From NCBI RefSeq assembly GCF_000243235.1, contig NZ_JH594606.1, forward strand, positions 3,068,010 through 3,132,009: a DNA stretch of 64,000 nt, written 5' to 3'. The notes under the pieces are model-generated. The model was not told the DNA's origin. It ran no database searches and saw only the letters and a list, made by a program, of their open reading frames with translations. This document shows, in pieces, positions 1 through 8,795 of this stretch. Position 1 is the first letter of the stretch; every line of letters starts with the position of its first letter. The position numbers and the translations under genes are program-made. Source of the stretch: Gillisia limnaea DSM 15749. GTDB taxonomy: Bacteria; Bacteroidota; Bacteroidia; Flavobacteriales; Flavobacteriaceae.

Positions 1-1
1 A

Positions 2-799
2 GAATTAAAACAGGTGGAGGATTTTGTGAATGACAAGATACGCGAGCAACTCCCGCTTATAGAACAACGAAATATGGCTTTTCAGGAAGCGCTGGATCAG
101 GGAGCTATTGCTTTATTTGGTGAAAAATACGGAGATTCTGTAAGAGCGATAAAATTTGGGGACTCCATGGAACTTTGTGGAGGAACCCATGTTCAAAACA
201 CCGGTGATATCTGGTTTTTCAAAATTATTTCAGAAGGTGCTGTTGCAGCTGGTATTAGAAGAATTGAAGCTATTACCGGAGATGCCGTAAAAGAACATTT
301 TACAGAACAAACCGAAACATTAAATAAAATTAAGGCAGAATTAAAAAATGCCAGCGAACCGGTAAAAGCGATTAGTTCTTTACAGAATGAAAACGTCAAC
401 CTTAAAAAGCAGGTAGAGTCTTTGATGCGGGACAAAGCGAAAAATCTTAAAGCTGAATTGCAAGAGGAGTTAACAGAGGTGAATGGAATTTCTTTCCTGG
501 CTAAAAAAGTGGATATCGATGCCGGAGGGATAAAAGATCTTGCTTTTCAATTAGGGGAAAAAACAAATAACCTATTTTTACTACTGGCTTCAGAACAGGA
601 TGGGAAAGCTGTGCTTTCCTGCTATATTTCCAAAGAACTCGTTGTAGAAAAAGGATTAAATGCAGGAAAAGTGGTAAAAGATCTTGGGAAATACATTCAG
701 GGTGGTGGTGGTGGCCAGCCATTTTTTGCTACGGCAGGCGGGAAAAATCCATCCGGAATCCAGGATGCATTGGATAAGGCAAAATCTTTTATAGAATAA
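2..799 (+). CDS. alaS: Alanine--tRNA ligase, C-terminal part (5' end outside window)
   Basis: The open frame runs in from the left edge, so only about the last 265 residues are present. The visible part starts in the editing domain: a CGGTH motif (near residue 60 of the visible part) is the Cys/His zinc-binding end of the tRNA-SAD domain that removes mischarged Ser and Gly. After it come a coiled-coil linker (two Leu/Lys/Glu-rich helices) and a DHHA1-type C-terminal domain with the glycine-rich GGGGGQ segment. A GTG at position 14 is an internal codon, not a start. The enzyme charges tRNA-Ala with alanine in the cytosol. Identification is secure because CGGTH plus the [10 protein letters not shown] region is diagnostic. 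Confidence 0.96.
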   Translation, partial: ELKQVEDFVNDKIREQLPLIEQRNMAFQEALDQGAIALFGEKYGDSVRAIKFGDSMELCGGTHVQNTGDIWFFKIISEGAVAAGIRRIEAITGDAVKEHFTEQTETLNKIKAELKNASEPVKAISSLQNENVNLKKQVESLMRDKAKNLKAELQEELTEVNGISFLAKKVDIDAGGIKDLAFQLGEKTNNLFLLLASEQDGKAVLSCYISKELVVEKGLNAGKVVKDLGKYIQGGGGGQPFFATAGGKNPSGIQDALDKAKSFIE

Positions 800-858
800 G
801 GTAGAACAAAACCTCAATGTCCTGCAAATTTGGGATTGTGTGGTTTAATTAATTTTCA

Positions 859-1815
859 ATGCAGTTTAGAACCCAGTTTTCAATAGATTCTCAGGAACCA
901 AAAATAGATCATACATCCAGGATCTTTTTGACCGGATCCTGTTTTGTGGAGAACATTGGGGCAAAGCTGGATTATTACAAATTTCAAAATCTTCAGAATC
1001 CTTTCGGAATATTATTTCACCCCGCAGCGATTGAAAAATTTATTACCAATGCGGTAAACGAAAATCAATACAGCCGGGAGGACATTTTTTTCCATAATGA
1101 ACGCTGGCATTGTTTTGATGCCCATTCGGCCCTTAGCAGTCCGGATGAAGTAGCTTTGCTGAAAAGCCTCAATAGGAACCTTCAGAAAACACGGGAGTAT
1201 CTTCAGGAATCCACTCATGTAATCATAACTCTTGGAACGTCCTGGGTTTATAGAAATATGAGTTCAGCTGAAACCGTTGCAAATTGCCATAAACTTCCGC
1301 AGAAAAATTTTTCCAAAGAGATCACGGGAGTGGAACAAATTTACAATCACTTGAAATCAACAATTTCGGCAATTAAGCGTGTGAATTCTCAAGCAGAAAT
1401 CGTATTCACAATTTCACCGGTACGGCACCTTAAGGATGGCGTAATTCAAAACCAGCGCAGTAAAGCACATTTGATTGCGGCTTTACATAAAGTAATGGAA
1501 ACACAGGGAAAATATGGTTTGGCAAGTTATTTTCCGGCTTATGAACTAATGATGGACGATTTAAGGGATTATAGATTCTATACTGAGGATATGTTGCACC
1601 CCAATGATACCGCTATTGAATATATATGGCAGAAATTTGTTGATTCCCGAATTTCTCCTGAAAGCGTTCCTCTTTTAAAAGAAATTGAATCTATTCAAAA
1701 AAGCCTGAAACACAAGGCTTTTAATAGCGACTCTGAATCTCATAAAAATTTTCGGAAGTCTCTTGAAACAAAGATTCACCAACTTCAAAAAAAATATCCT
1801 CATTTAAATTTTTAA
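859..1815 (+). CDS. GSCFA domain-containing protein
   Basis: A 318-residue protein whose N-terminus carries the motif GSCFVENIG (near residues 27-35), which names the GSCFA family, followed by NPFGILFHP. The family is thought to be SGNH/GDSL-hydrolase-like: the early Ser in GSCF and a late D-x-L-H-P-N segment (near residue 250) fit the catalytic Ser and Asp/His positions. Substrate is unknown; no signal peptide is visible, so it is probably cytosolic. It follows alaS by 60 bases on the same strand and may be cotranscribed. Length is normal for the family. Confidence 0.9.
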   Translation: MQFRTQFSIDSQEPKIDHTSRIFLTGSCFVENIGAKLDYYKFQNLQNPFGILFHPAAIEKFITNAVNENQYSREDIFFHNERWHCFDAHSALSSPDEVALLKSLNRNLQKTREYLQESTHVIITLGTSWVYRNMSSAETVANCHKLPQKNFSKEITGVEQIYNHLKSTISAIKRVNSQAEIVFTISPVRHLKDGVIQNQRSKAHLIAALHKVMETQGKYGLASYFPAYELMMDDLRDYRFYTEDMLHPNDTAIEYIWQKFVDSRISPESVPLLKEIESIQKSLKHKAFNSDSESHKNFRKSLETKIHQLQKKYPHLNF

Positions 1816-2470
1816 AACCACCAATGTATTGAATTCCCCCCGATGTGCCGGACCGTCCTGTTCGGGCGGGATTTTATCGAAATCCTGCATATATCTTCTT
1901 TTAATATAGCTCCTGAGCTTGCTCCGAGTCGATTTAATATCCGGGGTTTCAAATATTTTTGTCTCTACTTATTAAACTTTGTAATCTTTTTGGCTATCCT
2001 TAAAGCTATGAGGATAGATTTATTGGTTAATTAAACAAGAAAAATTGACGGCCAGACCGTCTATTACGATATTTTTTCTTAAAATTTTAGGTTGATAATT
2101 TTCACAATTATTTATAGGTCAGATATTTACGTTTTTAAAAATATAATTATAATACCATTAGTTTACCTTTAATGCTAAAATTTAAATAAAACTAAACTTG
2201 GAATTATTAACAAATTGTTTATAAGTTAGGTGTATAAGGGAGGAAAATTATACAATATGAATAATTAAATGTGTTTAAATGCGTATTGTTTATTATTTTT
2301 GGATTTTATTATATTTTTAATATAATAATGTATTTACTGTTAATGTATGTTAATGTTCATATTTTGGCAAAATAATTGATAAAATGAAATGTATAAGTGT
2401 TATGCGTACTATTATGTATTATTTAAAATATGTAAAAATTTGTTGCACGTGAAGAATTTTTTTGTACATT
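1816..2470. other. Gene-free AT-rich intergenic region
   Basis: About 650 bases with no convincing gene. A 63-codon open frame at 1843-2034 begins inside the GC-rich repeat and has no family resemblance. The stretch from 2090 to 2470 is extremely AT-rich. A small hairpin (GACGG at 2047-2051, CCGTC at 2057-2061) is followed some bases later by a T run and could terminate the upstream operon. The remainder leads into the structured element that starts near 2476. Confidence 0.6.
1853..1882. repeat. Dispersed GC-rich repeat, copy A
   Basis: A 30-base GC-rich stretch in otherwise AT-rich intergenic DNA. It aligns without gaps to 46039-46068, with about 25 of 30 bases identical: CCGTCCT, then CGGGATTT, then GAAA are shared. 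It lies just downstream of the GSCFA gene. Origin and function unknown; it looks like a degenerate interspersed repeat rather than a terminator. Confidence 0.55.
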
Positions 2471-2475
2471 TAAAC

Positions 2476-2601
2476 TTGTTATGAAACTATAAGCAAAATC
2501 AATTAGTTGGATTTGAATAAAAGTCATAACAAAGTTTCTAAAATTTGTTGGGGTAGATTTTAGAAGAAATGACAAATGGACGGGTGGGGCCGTCCATTTG
2601 T
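2476..2601 (+). ncRNA. Putative structured RNA element, copy 1
   Basis: Three successive perfect stem-loops are visible. Stem 1 pairs 2476-2484 with 2524-2532 (9 bp, long loop). Stem 2 pairs 2536-2544 with 2557-2565 (9 bp, loop containing TTGGGGTAG). Stem 3 pairs 2572-2583 with 2590-2601 (12 bp, loop GTGGGG). A second copy at 3529-3652 keeps the same order and both G-rich loops but differs in the stems by changes that preserve pairing. That covariation argues for a functional RNA. Strand is inferred from the T-rich 3' end of copy 2. It could be a small RNA with G-rich target-binding loops; relation to the published Flavo-1 motif is possible but unverified. Confidence 0.6.
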
Positions 2602-2661
2602 GCGTTTTAAAGTTAAGGTTTTCATCAATTCTTTTAAACTTTCACCTTTTATTTGAATTCG

Positions 2662-2669
2662 TATCTTTG
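2662..2669 (+). promoter_or_regulatory. -7 box (TATCTTTG) of the DUF4230 gene
   Basis: TATCTTTG matches the Bacteroidetes -7 consensus TAnnTTTG exactly and lies 15 bases before the ATG at 2685, giving a very short leader. No clear TTG is seen at the -33 position, so the call rests on the -7 box and its placement. Confidence 0.55.
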
Positions 2670-2684
2670 CTTAAAATTTGAACT

Positions 2685-3299
2685 ATGAGGAAGCTTCTTC
2701 CTGTTGTTCTTTTGGGCTTAGTGATCTTTTTTGCCTGGAAGTATTTTGAGAATAAAAGTATAGAAAGGGATCGGCTTGAGGAAAGTACGGACCTCATCCA
2801 GAAACAGATAAGAAACGTTGGAAAGCTTGTAGTTACAGAAGGTAATTTTGCTCAGGTATTTTCTTATAATGACTCTAAAAAGTTTTATCTGGATGTTTTT
2901 TCAGCTAGAAAAAAGGCGCTTATTATCGTTAATGCAGATGTAACTGTGGCTTACGATTTAAGTAAACTAAAAACCCGGGTAAATCCGGAAACCAAAACGG
3001 TAACCATTACTTACATTCCTGAGGAGGAGATTTCAATCAATCCTAATATCCAGTATTATGATGTTACCCAGGATTATTTAAACCAGTTTGAAGCCAAAGA
3101 TTATAATAAAATTCAGGAACGAATTAAAAAATCATTGATGGGTAAGATCGAAAATTCCTCTTTAAAGTCCAATGCAAAAAACCGATTGATAAGCGAGCTT
3201 CAAAAAATTTATATTCTTACAAATTCTATGGGATGGACCCTTGAATATGAAGGCAATCAAATTGAGAGTTCAGACGCATTGGAATCGATCAAACTATAA
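2685..3299 (+). CDS. DUF4230 domain-containing membrane-anchored protein
   Basis: 204 residues with one N-terminal hydrophobic segment (about residues 4-20) that serves as a signal anchor, leaving the rest outside the cytosol. The body has the DUF4230 layout: a KLVVTEGNF segment, a beta-rich part with VNADVTVAYDLSKL, and a helical C-terminal half with a conserved ending around GWTLEYEG. No catalytic motif is visible and the function of the family is unknown. The gene stands alone between two paralogous structured RNA elements and has its own -7 box. The ATG at 2685 places the hydrophobic segment at the extreme N-terminus as expected. Confidence 0.82.
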   Translation: MRKLLPVVLLGLVIFFAWKYFENKSIERDRLEESTDLIQKQIRNVGKLVVTEGNFAQVFSYNDSKKFYLDVFSARKKALIIVNADVTVAYDLSKLKTRVNPETKTVTITYIPEEEISINPNIQYYDVTQDYLNQFEAKDYNKIQERIKKSLMGKIENSSLKSNAKNRLISELQKIYILTNSMGWTLEYEGNQIESSDALESIKL

Positions 3300-3528
3300 T
3301 TCTGGTTTGGTTCTATTAATTTCCTGCCAGTCTTATATATTTTTCTTAGAAAAGCGCATTTGCTGAGAATTCAATTAAGTGACCTTTTTGCACTTAAATT
3401 GATAATAACGCTTATAATCATATAATATTTAACAGTATTATTTCTAGAGTATTTAAATTAACACGGAATTTACATTAAAATAATTTCAATTGAGTTCAAT
3501 TATTTCCGAATTTATTTATTTTTATACC

Positions 3529-3652
3529 GATTCTAAAGTATCATTATATGATTATTGGTTTTATTTGAGAATCAGTTTTCTGAAATTTATTGGGGTAGAT
3601 TTTAGAATTAAAAAGTAAATGGACGGGTGGGGCCGTCCATTTACTTTTTTTT
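3529..3652 (+). ncRNA. Putative structured RNA element, copy 2, with terminator
   Basis: A second copy of the element at 2476-2601. Stem 1 pairs GATTCT (3529-3534) with AGAATC (3568-3573). Stem 2 pairs 3578-3586 with 3599-3607, with one G-U pair where copy 1 has A-U, around the same TTGGGGTAG loop. Stem 3 pairs 3610-3626 with 3633-3649 (17 bp) around the identical GTGGGG loop and ends in a run of Ts, which makes it look like an intrinsic terminator on the plus strand. At the stem base, GT/AC replaces the AC/GT of copy 1, a two-pair compensatory change. It sits between DUF4230 and the convergent hydroxylase gene. Confidence 0.6.
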
Positions 3653-3716
3653 ATTTTTAGGTTTTTCTTCCTGATTTTATCCGTTTAATAAACCAGTAGT
3701 TATTACCGGTTAGAAA

Positions 3717-5474
3717 TTAATGGGTTAGTAATTTGGATTCTATCATTTCAATCCCGCCATATATTAAATGGGCTATTTTGGGCCGTGAAGCTTTTACCCT
3801 ACTCAGATGTTCTTTTATTTCGGTTGCAAATTTTGGATCCCTGTCTGCTACCAATTCATAGACTTCTATGGCAAGCAGCCAGTCCTTTGGGTGGTGTTTT
3901 TTTGCAATATCAAAAGCAGCTTGCAGGGAGAACTTTGTATTCTCTCCATTTCGGATATTTTTTACCGAAAGATATAGTGATTCCAATTCTTCCTTTTCTG
4001 CAGTTTTCTTACTTTTAATAGTTGTACTTGAAGGCTTATGGGTAATCAAGTCAAAGGATTTAGGATCTGCAGGTCCTGCAAATGCTGAAATGATAGATTT
4101 CCCAATCGCCATATCATAGTTTCCCCATTCGGGTTTAAATAAAATTTCGTCCTTGTACTGCACTGTGCAGTTTTTAAGACTTATCAAAATGATTTTTCCC
4201 TGCAGGTTTCTGCTTCCGGTAATTATCTCTCCTTTTACTGTCACGCCCCCTTCAAATTCAAAAGTGATATTCTCTCCTTCGTAGATGTCGTAAGCGCGTA
4301 AATCCCGCGGGCTCATATCTTCTATTGAGAGGTTGATCCCTTTAAGTTTGCCAAGAGGAGAACCAAAACCATCCGGATGATTATGAATACCGTGCCCTAC
4401 AAGCTCTTTTTCCCGGGAAGAAAGTGCGGTTTTTCCTTTAGTTTGAAAATAAACAGGATGACCATGGTCTATCAGGACTCTTGAGAATTCCCCGGATATT
4501 TGTATTCCTGTACTCAACTCTATAGTGCCTAGATTTTTTGAATTAACGAGTTTTTGAAGTCCTTCCAATCCACCGGTTCGCAAGGCCATTGTATTGGCGA
4601 ATTCTTCCAGAACCAGGCTTAAATGGGCAAAATCCGGAGTGACATATAATTGCGGTTGTGGTTTTGTAATGTCAAAATCCTGTGTTGATGCCTCCAGGGT
4701 ATAAGGGATTTTCTTAACTTTATTTGTCATGCACCATGCGCTTTCCCCTATAGAAGACAGTAAGCCGGCTCCATAAATTTTTGGATCATCAAGAGTTCCA
4801 ATCAAACCATATTCCACCGTCCACCAGTGGAGATTTCTAATTTGAGCCATCTCACTTTGTTCTCCCATGTTATTCTGAAGAAAATCGACTCTTTCTTCAG
4901 CTTTGCTTATCTCTTCATCCGGTGTATCTTCAGCCTCCTTTATTATGGATAAATGCCTGATGGCTTCATACATCTCATAATCTCTTGCGCTGGAAATTGC
5001 TTTGCAGCCTATCTCTCCAAATCTCCGCAGATATTCGGCGTATTCAGGGTTAGCGATAATAGGAGCGTGTCCTGCGCCTTCATGAATAATATCCGGGGCA
5101 GGTGTATATTCAATATGATCCAACTGTCGAATATCACTTGCTATAACTAAAACATTATACGCCTGAAATTCCATAAATGCTGCCGGCGGAATAAAACCGT
5201 CAACCGCTACAGCTGACCAGCCAATTTCTTTTAAAATTCGGTTCATCCCATACATATTGGGGATGCTGTCAATGGAAATTCCTGTTTGTTTTAGCCCTTC
5301 TAAATAAGACTTATGTGCCACCTTGCTCAGGTACTCCACATTTTTGCGCATTACATAGCGCCAAACGGCCTGATTTATGGCGTTGTACTCGTCGTAATTT
5401 TGCGGTTTGATGAATTGTTTTAAATGGGCTGGCAGCCTGTCTAAAATTTCATTTGATTCTATATTTTCTAACAT
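3717..5474 (-). CDS. Aromatic amino acid hydroxylase (phenylalanine 4-monooxygenase family), long form
   Basis: 585 residues. The N-terminal half is the pterin-dependent, non-haem iron hydroxylase domain: HEGAGH (residues 131-136) supplies two His ligands in place of the usual HELLGH, Glu221 in WTVEYG is the third ligand, and YGAGLLSSIGES follows as in phenylalanine hydroxylases. The expected reaction is hydroxylation of phenylalanine to tyrosine with tetrahydropterin and O2. The roughly 300 residues after the catalytic core are not part of classical bacterial PhhA (about 280 residues) and I recognise no domain in them. A TATCTTTA box on the minus strand (5499-5506) resembles a -7 element. 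The family is clear, the exact substrate is inferred. Confidence 0.88.
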   Translation of the reverse strand: MLENIESNEILDRLPAHLKQFIKPQNYDEYNAINQAVWRYVMRKNVEYLSKVAHKSYLEGLKQTGISIDSIPNMYGMNRILKEIGWSAVAVDGFIPPAAFMEFQAYNVLVIASDIRQLDHIEYTPAPDIIHEGAGHAPIIANPEYAEYLRRFGEIGCKAISSARDYEMYEAIRHLSIIKEAEDTPDEEISKAEERVDFLQNNMGEQSEMAQIRNLHWWTVEYGLIGTLDDPKIYGAGLLSSIGESAWCMTNKVKKIPYTLEASTQDFDITKPQPQLYVTPDFAHLSLVLEEFANTMALRTGGLEGLQKLVNSKNLGTIELSTGIQISGEFSRVLIDHGHPVYFQTKGKTALSSREKELVGHGIHNHPDGFGSPLGKLKGINLSIEDMSPRDLRAYDIYEGENITFEFEGGVTVKGEIITGSRNLQGKIILISLKNCTVQYKDEILFKPEWGNYDMAIGKSIISAFAGPADPKSFDLITHKPSSTTIKSKKTAEKEELESLYLSVKNIRNGENTKFSLQAAFDIAKKHHPKDWLLAIEVYELVADRDPKFATEIKEHLSRVKASRPKIAHLIYGGIEMIESKLLTH

Positions 5475-5567
5475 AATTAAAAGGTCTTATCCAATTCATA
5501 AAGATACAAAACAGGAAGGAAATTTTTTAAAATCAAAGAGATCCGATTTAGCAGAGTTTCTGAGCAT

Positions 5568-5593
5568 AAAAAAAACCTCCCGAAGGAGGCTTT
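5568..5593 (-). terminator. Intrinsic terminator downstream of the DUF4136 gene
   Basis: On the minus strand GCCTCC, loop TTCG, GGAGG is followed by a run of eight Ts. It lies 8 bases beyond the stop of the 5601-6140 gene and separates it from the hydroxylase gene. Confidence 0.85.
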
Positions 5594-5600
5594 GAAATTC

Positions 5601-6140
5601 TTATTTTTCTGCTCCCGGAGGGTATTTTTCCATTATTTTACCTACAATTTCATTGATACGCTCCTGTTTGCGATTCACATCTTTTGCAAGGGCTGCAGTT
5701 CCCATTCCCTGCCATACAAGTTCCTTTCCTTCTGCATCTATAAGGTCAAGATATAATGTTCCTTCACTGGTGGTGCTAACAGTATTCCTTCCAGCTCCCC
5801 AGTACCAAGGGTTCCATCCCCAACCATAATAACCAAACATATTGTCCTGATAGATATTTATATTCTCGTTTGTTTTGGTGAAAATACTCACCAAAAGATC
5901 AGGATCTTCAGATTTTACAAAACCTTTGGCCATCATTTCACTTTCGATAGCGCGTAGGATCCTTTTTTTATCCAGATCGGAAATTTCTGCCTTGTCAATT
6001 CCCGGTTTAAAGAATGCAAAGGATTTGTATTTGCCAAAATCGACTGTCTGGTCATAATCTGATGCAACCTGAACAGTGCTACAGGAAGTGATTACAACTG
6101 ATAGCAGAAGAAGCACGGACGTGATTTTAAAGATTTTCAT
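5601..6140 (-). CDS. DUF4136 domain-containing lipoprotein
   Basis: 179 residues beginning with a lipoprotein signal: a short hydrophobic stretch ending in VITSC, with lipidation expected at Cys20. The mature part has the DUF4136 hallmarks: YDxTVDFGKYKSFAF near the start, a segment SEDPDLLVSIF, a Gly/Trp/Tyr-rich middle (GYYGWGWNPWYWG) and the EGTLYLDLIDAEGKELVWQG strand pair. Likely faces the periplasm on an inner or outer membrane. Function of the family is unknown. It starts 24 bases after the hutU stop on the same strand, so readthrough is likely, and ends at a strong terminator. Confidence 0.88.
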   Translation of the reverse strand: MKIFKITSVLLLLSVVITSCSTVQVASDYDQTVDFGKYKSFAFFKPGIDKAEISDLDKKRILRAIESEMMAKGFVKSEDPDLLVSIFTKTNENINIYQDNMFGYYGWGWNPWYWGAGRNTVSTTSEGTLYLDLIDAEGKELVWQGMGTAALAKDVNRKQERINEIVGKIMEKYPPGAEK

Positions 6141-6164
6141 AAATATTTGTTTTAGGTTTATAGT

Positions 6165-8192
6165 CTAATCTAAAAATAAGGAATCTTCAACAATATTAGG
6201 CATTGTGATTTTAAGTTTCTGCTCAATTTCCATTGCACGATTCGCCGAGAAAATAGCCTCTTTATTTCGGGCCCAGGAACGTCTGGCCAAACCATTGGTC
6301 ACATCCCAAAATAACATAGAACGCAACTTATCTTCAGATGCTTTAGAGCCATCAAGAACCATACCGAATCCCCCATTAATAACCTCTCCCCAGCCAACGC
6401 CACCGCCATTATGAATGCTCACCCAGGTAGCTCCGCGAAAGCTGTCCCCAATAACGTTCTGTATAGCCATATCGGCTGTAAATTGGGAGCCGTCATAAAT
6501 ATTGGAGGTTTCTCTGTAGGGAGAATCGGTTCCGGAAACATCATGGTGATCTCTTCCAAGGATCACAGGACCCGCAAAAGAACCATTAGCTATGGCATCG
6601 TTAAATGCCTTTGCGATTTCAATTCTTCCAACAGCATCCGCATATAAGATCCTGGCTTTGGAACCAACGACCAGTTTGTTGTGTTTAGCATTTTTTATCC
6701 AGTGGATATTATCCTGAAGCTGGGACTGGATCTCTGCCGGTGCATTTTCTTTAAGCTTTTGCAAAACCCCGGCAGCAATAGCATCGGTTTTATCGAGATC
6801 TTCCTCCAAACCTGAAGCGCAAACCCATCTAAAAGGACCAAAACCATAATCAAAACACATTGGTCCCATAATATCCTGTACATAGGAAGGATATGCCCAA
6901 TTTGTATTGTCTTCATCTACTTCCGTGGAACTTACAAACTCTCCATTCTTATCTTTAAAAATTTTGGATCCAGCCCGTGAGGCCTCCAGTAAAAAGGCAT
7001 TTCCATAATCAAAGAAATAGGTACCTTTTTTAGAATGTTTATTTATTGCCTCGGTTTGTCGCCGGAGACTTTCCTGCACTTTCTTTTTAAATTTATCCGG
7101 ATTCTTCGCCATCATTTCATTGGATTCCTCGAGACTCATTCCCATAGGATAATATCCGCCTGCCCAAGGGTTATGAAGGGAGGTCTGGTCACTTCCCAAA
7201 TCTATATAAATATCTTCTTTGTCAAAATGTTCCCATATTTCGACTATATTCCCTTGATAGGCCAGGGAAACCGATTCCTTATTTGCTATGGCAATTTTAA
7301 CCCTTTGAGTAAGTTGGTCTAGATCTGTAAATACTTCATCTACCCAGCCCTGACTATTTCTTGTGTTCACCGCCTTGGGATTAACTTCGGCACAAACAGT
7401 TATACATCCTGCAATATTTCCGGCTTTAGGTTGTGCTCCGCTCATTCCCCCAAGTCCGGAAGTGACAAAAAGTGCCCCGTCTTCCTGTTTTTTGGAGATT
7501 TTCCTCAAAGCATTTAATACCGTTATAGTCGTTCCATGAACGATTCCCTGCGGGCCGATATACATATAACTTCCTGCGGTCATTTGTCCATATTGGGTAA
7601 CCCCAAGCGCATTGAATTTTTCCCAGTCGTCCGGTTTTGAGTAATTAGGGATCATCATACCGTTGGTAACCACAACCCTGGGCGCATTGGTGTGTGAAGG
7701 AAAAAGTCCCATAGGATGCCCGGAATAAATTACCAGAGTTTGGTCATCTTCCATATCTGATAAATATTTCATCACCAGTAAATACTGAGCCCAGTTTTGA
7801 AATACCGCTCCGTTACCGCCATAAGTAATCAATTCTTCCGGATGTTGCGCAACATTGGGATCCAGGTTATTCTGGATCATAAGCATTATGGCCTTTGCCT
7901 GAATACACTTCCCTGGATATTCCTCTATTGGCCGGGCGTAGATCTTATAACCGGGCATAAAACGATACATATAGATTCTTCCGTAGGTTTCCAGTTCATT
8001 TCTAAATTCCGGAAGAAGTACAGGATGATGTTTTGGATCAAAATAGCGCAGCGCATTTTTTAGGGCAAGGATTTTTTCCTTTTTGGTGAGAATATCTTTC
8101 CGTTTAGGAGCGTGATTAACGGAGGTGTCGTATGGTTTTATGGTTGGTAATTCATCAGGAATTCCCTGTGAAAACTGTTCTTTAAAATTCAT
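6165..8192 (-). CDS. hutU: Urocanate hydratase
   Basis: 675 residues, the long form found in Bacteroidetes (the common bacterial form is about 555). It converts urocanate to imidazolone propionate using tightly bound NAD+, the second step of histidine breakdown in the cytosol. Recognisable segments are ITYGGNGAVFQNWAQY (near 125-140), YSGHPMGLFPSH, GTSGLGGMSGAQPKAG-like glycine-rich NAD region (VTSGLGGMSGAQPKAG), a CFDYGFGPFRWVCASG block and GRDHHDVSGTDSPYRET near the C-terminus. No other hut gene lies in the window. The ATG at 8192 is the only plausible start. Confidence 0.96.
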   Translation of the reverse strand: MNFKEQFSQGIPDELPTIKPYDTSVNHAPKRKDILTKKEKILALKNALRYFDPKHHPVLLPEFRNELETYGRIYMYRFMPGYKIYARPIEEYPGKCIQAKAIMLMIQNNLDPNVAQHPEELITYGGNGAVFQNWAQYLLVMKYLSDMEDDQTLVIYSGHPMGLFPSHTNAPRVVVTNGMMIPNYSKPDDWEKFNALGVTQYGQMTAGSYMYIGPQGIVHGTTITVLNALRKISKKQEDGALFVTSGLGGMSGAQPKAGNIAGCITVCAEVNPKAVNTRNSQGWVDEVFTDLDQLTQRVKIAIANKESVSLAYQGNIVEIWEHFDKEDIYIDLGSDQTSLHNPWAGGYYPMGMSLEESNEMMAKNPDKFKKKVQESLRRQTEAINKHSKKGTYFFDYGNAFLLEASRAGSKIFKDKNGEFVSSTEVDEDNTNWAYPSYVQDIMGPMCFDYGFGPFRWVCASGLEEDLDKTDAIAAGVLQKLKENAPAEIQSQLQDNIHWIKNAKHNKLVVGSKARILYADAVGRIEIAKAFNDAIANGSFAGPVILGRDHHDVSGTDSPYRETSNIYDGSQFTADMAIQNVIGDSFRGATWVSIHNGGGVGWGEVINGGFGMVLDGSKASEDKLRSMLFWDVTNGLARRSWARNKEAIFSANRAMEIEQKLKITMPNIVEDSLFLD

Positions 8193-8300
8193 GAATTATG
8201 TTTTGGTTAGATCTTTTTTAAAGTACTATAAAATTAAGATACTTTCATATATTTAGAACTTGTTTTATAAATTAACTTCAGAAAATTAAACCCCTTTAAA

Positions 8301-8780
8301 ATGATAAAATCAACGCTGTACCTAATGATACTCTTAAGTATTCTTTCATGTAAAGAGGAGACAGAAGCTTCAGAAACAATTGAAAATACCACTAAATCTC
8401 AATCGGAAATCCCTTCCGAAGAAATACATTCTATTCCTGATGCTCATACTTCTAAAAATTCTCTGGATTGGGAAGGAGCTTATTCGGGAGTGCTTCCCTG
8501 CAAAAATTGTGATGGGATAGATACGCGTCTAATTCTCAATAAAGACCAAACGTATCAATTAGTGCTTCGTTATTTGGGAATTCCTGAAAAAGAAAGTCGG
8601 GATTTTATTTCTGAAGGTGAATTTACCTGGGAGGCTAATGGGAACACTATACTACTTGAAGGTGAAAAAGCGGATTTTCAAAAATTTAAGGTTGGAGAGT
8701 TGTTCCTTATGCCATTGGACAAAAATGGAAATGAAATTAAAAGGGTACCGGGCAATAATTTTAAATTATTAAAGGGATAG
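8301..8780 (+). CDS. NlpE-like lipoprotein (copper resistance family domain)
   Basis: 159 residues. The first 17 form a lipoprotein signal ending LSILSC. After a Ser/Glu/Thr-rich linker of about 35 residues comes an NlpE N-terminal-like barrel: YSGVLPCKNCDGID, where PCxxC is the redox/metal motif of NlpE, then LILNKDQTYQLV, GEFTWEANGNTILLEG and a C-terminal NNFKLLKG strand. NlpE senses surface and copper stress in enterobacteria; in Flavobacteria the role of the domain is unknown. It is divergent from hutU and stands alone. Confidence 0.82.
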   Translation: MIKSTLYLMILLSILSCKEETEASETIENTTKSQSEIPSEEIHSIPDAHTSKNSLDWEGAYSGVLPCKNCDGIDTRLILNKDQTYQLVLRYLGIPEKESRDFISEGEFTWEANGNTILLEGEKADFQKFKVGELFLMPLDKNGNEIKRVPGNNFKLLKG

Positions 8781-8795
8781 GCGCGCGTAGTAAAC

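Noticed and set aside
1843..2034. 63-codon open frame after the GSCFA gene
   Set aside because: It starts inside the GC-rich repeat, shows no family pattern, and its second half comes from plain AT-rich DNA.
2430..2620. 6S RNA at the first structured element
   Set aside because: 6S RNA is one long rod with a central bubble; here there are three tandem hairpins instead.
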